A DNA stretch of 64,000 nt from CAIWHR01 sp963846855 (GTDB taxonomy: Bacteria; Pseudomonadota; Gammaproteobacteria; Burkholderiales; Casimicrobiaceae): NCBI GenBank assembly GCA_963846855.1, contig CAWJXK010000004.1, forward strand, positions 558,001 through 622,000. Reading direction: 5' to 3'. The translations under genes and the position numbers were made by a program. Below are positions 18,374 through 27,936 of the stretch, in pieces. The first letter of the stretch is position 1, and each line of letters opens with the position of its first letter. The notes beneath the pieces are model-generated. The model did not search any database. It was given only the letters and a program-made list of their open reading frames with translations, and had not been told where the DNA came from.

Positions 18374-18393
18374 AGCGGCCCCGCGGGGCCGCT
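18374..18393. terminator. Bidirectional palindromic terminator between convergent genes
   Basis: A perfect 20-bp palindrome (agcggccccg/cggggccgct, 18374-18393) sits between the 3' ends of the exported-protein gene and the cyclase gene and is followed on the plus strand by ttctctgttta. A second hairpin, ccggcac-taac-gtgccgg, lies at 18404-18421 and contains the probable stop codon of the minus-strand gene. Position and symmetry suit termination in both directions. Confidence 0.6.
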
Positions 18394-18409
18394 TCTCTGT
18401 TTACCGGCA

Positions 18410-21400
18410 CTAACGTGCCGGAAGCGGCACGGGTGGGACGGCCCGAACCTTGAGGCTGCGAGAGCAGCGAGCGGCTCTCGTTCACCATCTCAAGCGGCGG
18501 CTCGACGCCTTCGAGGCGGTCGAGCTCGATCAGCGAAAGCATGGTCAGCGTCGCCTCGAAAAGATCGTGCCGCTCCCTGGCCGACAGCAAGGCTAGCATC
18601 CAACGCGTCCCGCGCGCCCCACAGGTCGTCTTGCTGCGAGCAGCGCGTGGCCTTGTATGCGCTCGAGCAGCGGCACGACTCCTCGCCACGCTCGTTCGAA
18701 TTCGCTCGCGCTGACTGAGCATGCCGCGCACTAACTCGAGGCCGCCGGTCCAGATTGCCCCATGGCGACGCGGCACTCTGCGATGCGTGCATCGACGGCC
18801 GGGACTTCCTCCTCCGCACCGACATGCAGAAAGTTGCGCCTTGGCCTCTTCGAAGCGGCTAAGCGCCTCGTCAAGGCGGTCCAGACGCAGCGACACGCGT
18901 CCGAGCAGCGACAGGCAGAATGCCAAGATGGTAGTGATATTGCGACGCCTTCCAGAAGGGCAATGTTTCCAGCAGAAGCGCATCGGCCTCCGCCCACTCG
19001 CCGCGGTCGATCAGGATCTCGGCCGATATTGATGCGCTGCAACGGCCGCGGCCACCGTGCTCCCGAGCTTCAAGCGCTGCATGGCGGCCGCGCTCGTAGT
19101 ACGACAAGGCCTCGTCCCAGCGGCCCTCCCACTGGCACACGACGCCGAGGTTTCCCAGGACGCCGGCCTGCCTCACGACGTTGCCCGCGCGCTGAAAGGC
19201 TTCCAGCGAACGCTCCATAAACGGTTAGTGCTCCCTCCTTGCCGAGTTCGCCGTACGCTCCAGCCTATAACGTAATAACGCTTCCCCGAACGCTTCCGGG
19301 TCATCGGCCGCCTCCGCCTCCGCGCACCATTCGCTCGGCCCAGTCGAGCGCCTCGGTCGTACGGCCTGCGTACTGAAGCACCGTCGCATGCCAGGCACCC
19401 AAGCGGGCGCCTCTGCCGGGCGGCCTCCGGGCCCGGTAGTCCTTGCAAGAGTGGTGCGCGCCTGCTCGGTCCAGCGCAGCGCTTCCGCGTAGTTGCCGAG
19501 CTTCTCCTCCACGCTGCGAGAGCTTGAGCATCAGGACGTCTGCGTCCACGAGTCGGATCGCTCGCGGCCAATTCGCGCGCCGCCGCATAGGCACTCGGAC
19601 GCCTTGCTGGAACTCGCCTGCCCGATACCACGCGTCCCCGAGCGCCTCATGCGCGGCTGCGAGCGTGCCGACTGGTCCAGATCACCGATTTGGCGCCCGG
19701 CCTCCAGTGCGCGCGAGTACAGCCTCGCGGCTTCGACGTATGCATAGACATCCTTCGGCACGTTTTGCCGCGGCGTTGGCGTACTGCCAAGCCGATCGAT
19801 ATTCGCCGGCTTCGAAGTAGTGCAGCGACAGGATGTTGCCGGCCTCCTCCGGAAAATCCATCTCCTCTTCGATGTGCGCCGCGACCGCGCTATGGAGTTG
19901 TCGCCGGAGCCGGAACGGCAGCCCCGCGTAGGCCGAGTCGCGCAGCAGCGTCTGGCGAAACCGCAGGTATCCGTCGGGCTCCTCGTCGAAGAGCTCGCGC
20001 AGCTTGACGAGCGCCGATTCATCGGGCGCCGGTCCGTCCTCCTCGGAATAAAGCCACGACACCATCCGCGGGTGGAACGTCAGGCCGAACACCGCGACGC
20101 GGCGCACCAGTGCGCGGTCCTCCGGCGGCAGCGTGTCGATCAACGTCATGGTGGCCGCTTCGGCGGATTCGGGCAGATCCGCGGCGCCGCCGGATTCGAT
20201 CGCCGCGCGCAACAGGTCGCGCAGGAACTGCGGGTTGCCGCCCGACCGTGTCGCGACGACCTCGAGGACGTGCGGCGGAAGCGGACTTTGCGCCGTTGCA
20301 AGCTGGGCGAGACGCAGCGCGTCCTGCGGCGCGATGGGTTTGAGATCGATCCGGACGACCTCGGGCGCTTCTGCCGCCTCGAATCCGGCGGTCGACGATC
20401 GGCGCGCAACGGCGAACACCCAGTTCCGCGCGGCGAGACCGCCGGTCAGGTGCGCCAGGAGCTCGGCCGAGGCCTCGTCCATGTGGTGCGCATCGTCGAT
20501 CTCGACCAGCAGCTTCTCGGGAAACTCGACTTCGAGGAACCGGGCGACGGTCTCCTGCAACTTCGTGCGGCGGTTCTTCTCCGCCAACTGCAGCACCTCG
20601 GGCGTGTCGGCGATTTCGACGTCGAACACCGCCCCGAGCAGCGGCAACCAGGGCTCAAGCTCGGGCGCCTTGGTCGCCACTTCCGCGCGGATCCGCTCGA
20701 CGATGTCCGCTTCGGCGGAGTCACGCCCGAAGGCCAGCATCTCGCGCAGCAGCTCGCGCCACACGACATACGGGATGGACGACGTGTAGGCCTCGCAAGT
20801 CGCGTGCTGCTTGCTGAATCCTGCGGCACCGTCGCGCAGCGCCTCGAGGAGCCGGGTCTTGCCGATCCCGGAGTCGCCCACGACCTCGATCAGGCGGCCC
20901 GCGCCCGACCGCGCACTGGTGAACGCCTTGCGGATCACGCCGAGCTCGGCGTTGCGCCCGGTCAGCGGAAGACGCTGCAGCGTCACCTGCCGCGTCCGCG
21001 AGCCTTCGGCGCGCCCGACCGACCACGCCTGCACCGGCCCGGCTTTCCCTTTCACCATGAACGGCTCGAGCTTGTTGATCGCGAACAGCGTATTGGAGCG
21101 ATCGAGCACGTCGGCGGTCGCATAGATGTGGCCCGGCTCCGCCCGCGCCATCAGGCGCGCGGTCAGATTCACCGCATCGCCCATCACGGTGTACGTGCGC
21201 CGATATGCGAGGCCCGATGTCGCCGGCGAAGACCGCGCCGCGATGCACGCCGATGCGCAGCGGAATGGGGAGATCGGATTCGACGATCTTGCGCAGCGCG
21301 AGCAGCATGCGATCCTCGTCGTCACCGGTGACGGTCGGCGCGCCGGCGGTCAGGATCAGCTTGCCGCCGTCGGCATCGACGTCAGAGCCCAGGAACGCGA

Positions 21401-22298
21401 TGCCTTGCTCCTCCGTGGCCGCCGCGACCACGCTCACCACGCGGTGCAGCGCCTCCGCCGCGGCCGGGGCACCGCCTTGCGCGATCAGTGCGTCGGTGCC
21501 CTCGAAGCGGATGAAGGCGATCGTCACGGGACGGTGCTCGGAGGTGCCGCCACCCGCCAGTACGTGCGCGCGAATCGCGGGCGAGAGGCAGCGAAGCAGC
21601 GACTCGGGCAGCATCTTCGGTCGCGGGATGTACGGAATCTTCTCGGTGTAGCCGGGCGGCTCGCCCAGCAGCAGGACGCCGGATGCCTTGGGATCGCCCA
21701 ACAGATCAGCCGGGAGGAATGCGGCCGTTTCGGCGCTGACGAGAATCTCGCCGGCGTCGGCGTCATGCTCCATCGCGGTCGTACGGCTCCACGCCGGGCC
21801 GGTGGGCAGCATCTCCAGATGCGAGGTGCCGACGGCGAAGAAATGAAATTTTCCCGTGTGCACGCCCTGCGACATTCGCAGCGTGACCTTGGCACCCGGC
21901 AGCTCGATCCGGCCGACGTCGTCGAGCGTCCCGCGCATCCGCACCGCCGCCGCGCAGGCGCGCGCTGCGTGGCCTTCGCTCTGGAACCACAGGAGGAGCG
22001 CGTCGCCGCCGAACTTGAGCAGGCTGGCGCCGTTCTCGTAGGCGACCTTGAGGATCGACGCGAAGCTGCCGCCGATGGTGTCGGTGATCTGCTCCGCGCC
22101 CTCGCGGCCCTTCCGCGCGAGCTGCTCGGACAGCTGCGTGAAGCCGGAGACGTCGGCGAACAGCGCGGTGCCTTCCGCGGTCCAGTACGGCGTGTCCGGA
22201 TCGGCGAGGAGGTGCTGCTGCAGGATGCGGGCGAGGTAGGGAACGACGCGTTCGGCGGGTTCCTGCGGAGGCTGCGGCGCGGCCGGTTCGGAGGTCAT
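18410..22298 (-). pseudogene. Two-cyclase-domain class III nucleotidyl cyclase with AAA ATPase and TPR tail, frameshifted
   Basis: Domain order: cyclase homology domain C1 (about residues 40-200), degenerate-looking C2 (about 250-430), STAND/AAA ATPase (P-loop GDSGIGKT), then TPR repeats, about 1,295 residues, like soluble adenylate cyclase ADCY10. C1 keeps both metal Asp (FADVSGFTQLSEQL, KFGGDALLLWF) but lacks the Asn/Arg pair. C2 lacks the metal Asp (FIRFEGTD, DGGKLI) but has NLTAR, so one active site would form between them. The first frame runs from ATG 22298 to a probable extra base in the ccc run at 21213-21215; the second runs to about 19760; after that TPR sequence (e.g. GVLGNLGVVCQWEGRWDEAL) is scattered over all frames. 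The likely end is a TAG at 18410 (VRAVPPVPLPAR). Probably cytoplasmic, making cAMP. Confidence 0.75.
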
Positions 22299-22590
22299 CA
22301 ATTCAATCGGCTTCGGAACGCTGCATTGGCGGCAGCGCCACGTCGCGAGACACCGCGTGCCGCGGAGGTCCCGATGCGGCGCGGGCGCCAAATCCCCCCA
22401 TGTTACTTGCGTCTGTGCAATCGCGGAACGACCGAGGCTCGATCCGCGCGCGCGAGCCGAGCGCGGCCGACCCGGCCCGCAGGCGATCGGACGTGCTCAC
22501 GCAGGGGACGCCCACGGTTCATGTCGCGCGGGACTCTTGTTATGCTCCGGCGAGAAGCGGGCGCCTCCGGCGTCCCACGGGCAACGACGC

Positions 22591-25500
22591 ATGCGCGAAC
22601 TTCCCTCCGGTACCGTCGCTTTCCTCTTCACCGACATCGAAGGGTCGACACAGCTCTTCGAGCGGTATCCGGAGGCAATGCAGGACGCGCTCGCGCGCCA
22701 TCACGCGCTCATGCGGAGCGCCATCGAAGCCCACGACGGCCGCATTTTTCAGGTTGTCGGCGACGGGTTGTGTGCGGCGTTCGCAACCCCCGATGCGGCA
22801 TTGCAGGCGGCGCTCGATGGCCAGCACGCGCTCAGCCATGAGGATTGGGGAACGATCGGCGCCCTCCGCGTGCGCATGGGCATGCATGTCGGCGAGGCGC
22901 AGGCACAGGACCGCGAATACGTATCCTCGCTGACGCTGGCGCGGGCGCAACGTGTCACCGCCGCGGGCCACGGCGGGCAGACCCTTCTGTCCGGGGCGAT
23001 GGCGGACGCCGTGCGCACGCGTTTGCCCGAGGGCACGACGCTGCGCGAGCTCGGCGCGTTCAGGCTGCGCGGCCTCGCCGACGCGGAGACCATCTGCGAG
23101 CTGGTCGCGGCGGATCTTCCCTCCGAGTTTCCTCCGCTCAAGGTCGAGGACTCGCAGCCGCCGCCCTCCGGCGCGCTGGACGAGCTCGTGCGGGGGAAGC
23201 TCGTCGGACGCGCCGCCGAGCTCGCGCAGCTGAAGCGGCACTGGGAGCAGTCGCAGCAGGCGCGCGGTCACCTGGTGCTCGTGTCCGGCGAGCCGGGCGT
23301 GGGCAAGACGCGGCTCGCGCGCGAGCTGATCGCGCATGCGCAAGCGACCGGCGCGACGATCCTGCGCGGGGGCTGCTACGAATTCGAGGCGACGACGCCT
23401 TATCTGCCGTTCGTCGAGGCGATCCGCGACTGGGTGCACCGCCAGACACCGACGCAACTGCGCGCCGCGCTCGGTGCGACCGCCGCCGAGATCGCCAAGT
23501 TCGCGCCCGAGATCGAGGCGAAGCTCGGACCGATCCAACCGAATCCGCCGCTCGCGCCCAACGATGAGCGTATGCGTCTATTCGACAACATCGCGCGCTT
23601 CCTGCAGTCGCTCGCCGCGGCGCGCGGCCTTCTGGTATTCACCGACGATATCCACTGGGCCGACCAGGGGACGCTGTCGCTGCTGCTCTACCTGTTGCGC
23701 TCATTGCAGGGGGACCGGGTGCTCTTCCTCGCGCCGTATCGCGAGATCGAGCTGGACCGGGCGCACCCGCTCGCGGCGGCGCTAGTCGAATGGAATCGCG
23801 AGCGACTGGCCACACGGGTCGCGCTCGGCAGGTTGTCGCCGGCGGACTCCAACGCGCTGCTGGCGACGCTGTTCGGGCAGGCTTCGGTTTCCGAGGATTT
23901 CGCCGCCGCGCTGTTTCGCGAGACCGAGGGCAATCCGTTCTTCATCGAGGAAGTGGTGAAGTCGCTGATCGAGCAGGGCCAGATCTTCCGCGACGAGGGC
24001 CGCTGGGGCTGGTCCAATGTGCAGGATTTGGCGATTCCGCAAAGCGTCAAGGAGGCGATCGGACGCCGGCTCGACCGACTCTCCGAGGTTGCCGCCGACA
24101 CGCTGCGAACGGCAGCGGCGCTCGGGAAGATCTTCGGTTTCACCCAGCTCGCCGCGGTGTCGGCCACCGGCGAGGACGCGCTGCTCGACGCGCTCGACGA
24201 AGGCAGCGCCGCGCAGCTCGTCCGGGCGGTCGACGGCAGCGAGACGTTCGTGTTCACGCACGACAAGATTCGCGAGGTGCTCTACGAGGAAATGAATCCG
24301 ATCCGTCGGCGTCGGCTGCACCAGCGGATCGGCGAGGCGCTCGAGCGGATCATTGCCGCGCCGCCTTCGCCCGGGGCGGTGGCCCGCGCGGTTGCCGACG
24401 TCCGCGTGCAGGACCTGGCCCACCATTTCACGCAGGCCGGCGACTTCGGGCGCTCGCTCAAGTATCTGCGGCAGGCCGCGGGCAACGCGCGGCGCATCTT
24501 TGCGCACGACGAGGCGCTCAAGTACCTCGAGCAGGCGCGCGAGTCGGCCGACGCGCTCGCGCGCGACGAGGATGTCGCCGCGGTCGACGAGCAGATCGGC
24601 GACGTGCACGAAGCCCGCGGGTCGAGCCCCCTCGCCGCGGACCGGTATCTGCAGGCGCTCTCACTCGCGCGCGATCCGGCGGTTCGCGCCAATCTCAAGA
24701 TGAAGATCGGCAATGCCTACGTGCCGGTCGGGGACCCGCGCGGCCTGGCACTTCTGGAGGAGGCCGTCACCGAGCTCGATCCGGCGACGCAGACCAATGC
24801 CTTGGCACGCGCCCTCGCGCTGATCGGACGCTACCATCACTATCGGACCCTGCATCGGAAGGCGCTCGAGTACCTCGAGCGCGCGCTTGTGCTCGCATTG
24901 CCGCAGGACGATCCCGAGACGCTCACCGACATCTACGGCTATCTTGCGGGCGCGCATCAGCATCTGATCGAGTACGGCGAGAGCGACCGATACGCGCAGC
25001 TGTGCATCGAAATGGGCGAGCGCCGGCATTTTCCGGCGGCGGTCGCGATGGGCTACGAATTCCGTTCCGAGAACGCGATGGGCCGCGGCTTCTGGGACGA
25101 AGCGATCGCCTCCGCGCAGCGGAACAAGGAGGCGGGCAGGACGATCGGCTCGATGACGCGCGTCGCCTGGGGCGGCTTCGGCCTGACGGCGGCCTTGCAT
25201 GGCAAGGGTCTGCTGGCCGAGGCGCGCGCTGAAGCGCTCTCGACGCTCAAGCTTTCCGAGCAGATCGGCGAGAAGCGCCTGCTGACCTGGCTCGATCCCG
25301 CGCTGGCGATGGTCGCGGCGGATCTGGGCGATGACGATGCGGCAGCCCTCCACGGCGCGCGCGGTTGGGAACGCGCGCGCGCGCTCGAGCAGGTGGCGCT
25401 GACCGGATGGGCGCTGATCGCCCTCTGGCACGCTGCGCTGCGCAAGGGCGACCTGCCTGCTGCACTCGACTGGCAGGCACAGTATCTGGCCCTGGTGGCG

Positions 25501-25920
25501 GGCACCGAGAACCGCGTGGTGAAGCTCGTGGGTCTTGCGCGTGCCGCGGAGGTATCGGCCGCAACGGGGCGCCTCGACGAAGCCGAACGCGTTGCAAACG
25601 ATGCGATCGAGATCGCCGAGCTCGGCGGTGCGCCGCACTACCGCGCGCATGCCCGGGCGGTCCAGGGCCGGGTTGCGTTCGCGCGCGGCGACTTGGCCGG
25701 CGCCGCGCGCGCATTGGACGACGCCGTCATGACGCTCACCTCGACCGGGAGCGGGCTCGAGCTCGCCCGCGCGCGAATGCATCGTGCCGCCGTGCACGTG
25801 GCGCGGGACGAGCGCGACGCAGCGCGTGCGGAGACCGCGCGTGCGCGTGACGCGTTTGCGGAACTGGGCGCGTCGCGCGAGGCGGCCCGCGCCGGGGCGC
25901 TGCTGGAGGAGTTGCGTTAG
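22591..25920 (+). CDS. Class III cyclase-domain / AAA ATPase / TPR protein
   Basis: An intact 1,109-residue multidomain protein. N-terminal cyclase homology domain (about residues 5-180) with both metal Asp motifs, FLFTDIEGSTQLF and VVGDGLCAAF; STAND-type ATPase (about 205-560) with Walker A GEPGVGKT and Walker B LVFTDDIHWADQ; then a helical TPR-like region to the C-terminus. The expected transition-state Asn in the segment before TAAGHGGQTLLS seems replaced (SLTLARAQR; Arg kept, Asn not seen), so catalytic output is doubtful. ATG 22591 gives the family start MRELPSGTVAFLFTDIEGST. It is divergent from the two-cyclase protein with 292 bases between. Likely a cytoplasmic signalling ATPase; ligand and nucleotide product unknown. 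Confidence 0.88.
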   Translation: MRELPSGTVAFLFTDIEGSTQLFERYPEAMQDALARHHALMRSAIEAHDGRIFQVVGDGLCAAFATPDAALQAALDGQHALSHEDWGTIGALRVRMGMHVGEAQAQDREYVSSLTLARAQRVTAAGHGGQTLLSGAMADAVRTRLPEGTTLRELGAFRLRGLADAETICELVAADLPSEFPPLKVEDSQPPPSGALDELVRGKLVGRAAELAQLKRHWEQSQQARGHLVLVSGEPGVGKTRLARELIAHAQATGATILRGGCYEFEATTPYLPFVEAIRDWVHRQTPTQLRAALGATAAEIAKFAPEIEAKLGPIQPNPPLAPNDERMRLFDNIARFLQSLAAARGLLVFTDDIHWADQGTLSLLLYLLRSLQGDRVLFLAPYREIELDRAHPLAAALVEWNRERLATRVALGRLSPADSNALLATLFGQASVSEDFAAALFRETEGNPFFIEEVVKSLIEQGQIFRDEGRWGWSNVQDLAIPQSVKEAIGRRLDRLSEVAADTLRTAAALGKIFGFTQLAAVSATGEDALLDALDEGSAAQLVRAVDGSETFVFTHDKIREVLYEEMNPIRRRRLHQRIGEALERIIAAPPSPGAVARAVADVRVQDLAHHFTQAGDFGRSLKYLRQAAGNARRIFAHDEALKYLEQARESADALARDEDVAAVDEQIGDVHEARGSSPLAADRYLQALSLARDPAVRANLKMKIGNAYVPVGDPRGLALLEEAVTELDPATQTNALARALALIGRYHHYRTLHRKALEYLERALVLALPQDDPETLTDIYGYLAGAHQHLIEYGESDRYAQLCIEMGERRHFPAAVAMGYEFRSENAMGRGFWDEAIASAQRNKEAGRTIGSMTRVAWGGFGLTAALHGKGLLAEARAEALSTLKLSEQIGEKRLLTWLDPALAMVAADLGDDDAAALHGARGWERARALEQVALTGWALIALWHAALRKGDLPAALDWQAQYLALVAGTENRVVKLVGLARAAEVSAATGRLDEAERVANDAIEIAELGGAPHYRAHARAVQGRVAFARGDLAGAARALDDAVMTLTSTGSGLELARARMHRAAVHVARDERDAARAETARARDAFAELGASREAARAGALLEELR

Positions 25921-26088
25921 GGCCGCGTCACACTACGAACAGGCGCTAGTTCGCGGGCGAGGCGAGCGGCTTGCCGCACATTCCGTCGCGCTGAGCAATG
26001 ACCGGACAACGGCGCGTTGCGGTAGCATGAGCGCGTTTTGCCGCCGTCCGGATCGGACCGCGCCCCCGACACCCGAGCCCGCGATCGC

Positions 26089-27030
26089 ATGGACTTCGCC
26101 TTCATCCTCGACCCGTTGCCGGCACTCAAGGCTTACAAGGATACGAGCATCGCGATGATGCGCGCGCTCACCGCGCGCGGCCACCGTATCTTCGCGCTGG
26201 AAGCCGCCGATCTTTACTGGACGAAGGAGACGACGGCGGCGCGGGTCGTCCCGCTCGAAGTCCGCGGGGGCGATCACGACTGGTACACGGCCGGTGCGCC
26301 GGAGGATCGCGCACTGGCGGATTTCTCGGCCGTCCTCATGCGCAAGGATCCGCCGTTCGACATGGAGTACGTCTACGCGACGTACCTGCTCGAGGCCGCG
26401 GAGCGCGCCGGCGCGCGCGTGTTCAACCGGCCGCGCGCGATCCGCGATCACAACGAAAAGATGGCGATCGCGGGTTTCACCGAATTCGTAGCGCCGACGC
26501 TGGTCACTCGGGATGCCGGCCGGATCAACGCTTTCATCGACGCCCACGAAGATGTGATCCTGAAGCCACTCGACGGCATGGGTGGCACGTCCATCTTCCG
26601 GATCCGGGGCGACGACCCGAACCGCAACGTCATCATCGAGACGGTGAGCCGCGACGGCGCGCGGACCGTGATGGCGCAGCGCTACATCCCCGCGATCGCG
26701 GACGGCGACAAACGGGTGATCCTGATCGCCGGGGAGCCCGTGCCGCACGCGCTGGCGCGGATCCCGAAGCCCGGCGAGACGCGCGGCAACCTCGCCGCCG
26801 GCGGTCGCGGCGTCGCCCGTCCGCTGACCGCGCAGGACCGCAGGATCGCGCAGGCGCTCGGGCCGAAGCTCTGGGCTGAGGGGCTCCTCGTCGTGGGCCT
26901 CGACGTCATCGGCGAGCATCTGACTGAAATCAACGTGACCAGTCCCACCTGCTTCGTCGAGATCACCGAGCAGACCGGCTTCGACGTCGCCGGCATGTTC
27001 GCCGACGCGCTTGTTCGCGCCTGCGCCTGA
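26089..27030 (+). CDS. gshB: Glutathione synthetase
   Basis: ATP-grasp enzyme joining gamma-glutamylcysteine and glycine to give glutathione, the last step of glutathione synthesis. The 313-residue product has MDFAFILDPLPALKAYKDTS at the N-terminus, the substrate loop MRKDPPFDMEYVYATYLLE, the ATP-grasp segment DVILKPLDGMGGTSIFRI and the C-terminal LTEINVTSPTCFVEI that binds Mg-ATP. All are classic GshB signatures and the length is normal. ATG 26089 is the family start; the longer frame from 26038 has no support. It precedes the EIIA/HPr/EI genes, an arrangement conserved in Betaproteobacteria. Confidence 0.97.
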   Translation: MDFAFILDPLPALKAYKDTSIAMMRALTARGHRIFALEAADLYWTKETTAARVVPLEVRGGDHDWYTAGAPEDRALADFSAVLMRKDPPFDMEYVYATYLLEAAERAGARVFNRPRAIRDHNEKMAIAGFTEFVAPTLVTRDAGRINAFIDAHEDVILKPLDGMGGTSIFRIRGDDPNRNVIIETVSRDGARTVMAQRYIPAIADGDKRVILIAGEPVPHALARIPKPGETRGNLAAGGRGVARPLTAQDRRIAQALGPKLWAEGLLVVGLDVIGEHLTEINVTSPTCFVEITEQTGFDVAGMFADALVRACA

Positions 27031-27225
27031 GGCGAAGCCGCGTGCGGCGCGGGACCGGCATCCCTGGGCCGGGGAATCCCCCGTCCGCGCGCATTCGCTC
27101 GCGGAGCGCGTGCTAACATCAACGCTCGCTCGCCGGGGAGCCGGTGGGGTTCCGGTATCGCTTACGCGCATGAGCCATTTCGCCCGCAACGCATGCCCCG
27201 ATCATAACGGGCACAGACCGCGGCC

Positions 27226-27639
27226 ATGATCGGCGTCCTGATCATCGCGCACGACTCGCTCGGAGAAAGCCTCGCCCGGGCGGTGACCCACGTGCTCGGC
27301 AAGCGCCCGCCGCAGTTCGAGGTGCTGTCGGTGGCGGCGACGGATGACCCGCTGCAGCTCATGCCGGCGGCGCGCGAGCAGCTCGTGCGGCTCGACACCG
27401 GCGAGGGCGTGATCGTGCTGTGTGACATCTACGGCGCGACGCCCGCCAACCTCGCCTGCAAGCTGCTCGTAGCCGGCCATATCGAAGGCGTGGCCGGGGT
27501 CAACCTGCCGATGCTGGTGCGGGCGTTCACCTACCGCGACAAGGGCATGGACACGATGATCAGGAAGGCGGTGTCGGGCGCGTGCGACGGCGTTCTGCAC
27601 ATCGACGTGGACCCGGTCTATGCAGCAACGCGAGGTTGA
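27226..27639 (+). CDS. PTS EIIA component, mannose/fructose-type
   Basis: A 137-residue EIIA of the mannose family. The phosphoacceptor is His9 in MIGVLIIAHDSLGESLARAV; VIVLCDIYGATPANLACKLL is the second conserved block. No EIIB, EIIC or EIID transport subunit is encoded nearby, so the protein probably accepts phosphate from HPr for regulation, not sugar uptake. Its 3' end overlaps ptsH by 20 bases, which implies translational coupling. I chose ATG 27226, at the head of the family alignment. Confidence 0.93.
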   Translation: MIGVLIIAHDSLGESLARAVTHVLGKRPPQFEVLSVAATDDPLQLMPAAREQLVRLDTGEGVIVLCDIYGATPANLACKLLVAGHIEGVAGVNLPMLVRAFTYRDKGMDTMIRKAVSGACDGVLHIDVDPVYAATRG

Positions 27640-27889
27640 GATCGTGAACAAGCTGGGGATGCACGCCCGGGCCTCGGCGAAGCTCACGCAGCTCGCGGCG
27701 CAATTCCAGTGCGACGTCATGATGGCGCGCAACAACCGCAAAGTGAACGCCAAGAGCATCATGGGTGTCATGATGCTTGCGGCGGGCAAGGGGGCGAAAG
27801 TGACGCTCATCACCGACGGCCCGGACGAGGCCGACGCGATGGCGGCGCTCACCGCGTTGGTGGGCGATTGCTTCGGCGAGGGCGAGTAG
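27620..27889 (+). CDS. ptsH: Phosphocarrier protein HPr
   Basis: An 89-residue HPr that relays phosphate from EI to EIIA proteins. The EI-phosphorylated His is in NKLGMHARAS (His15) and the regulatory Ser, target of HPr kinase in organisms that have it, is in NAKSIMGVMMLAAGKG. Start ATG 27620 lies inside the EIIA gene. The full length and both phosphosites are intact. It is the middle of the three-gene phosphorelay. Confidence 0.96.
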   Translation: MQQREVEIVNKLGMHARASAKLTQLAAQFQCDVMMARNNRKVNAKSIMGVMMLAAGKGAKVTLITDGPDEADAMAALTALVGDCFGEGE

Positions 27890-27936
27890 CGCGGCGGCCG
27901 ACATCCGGGTTGGCCGCCCTGGACGGATGACCGCGA

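Noticed and set aside
22299..22590. Additional small gene between the divergent cyclases
   Set aside because: Frames in this gap lack ribosome sites and motifs; it is more likely shared promoter DNA.
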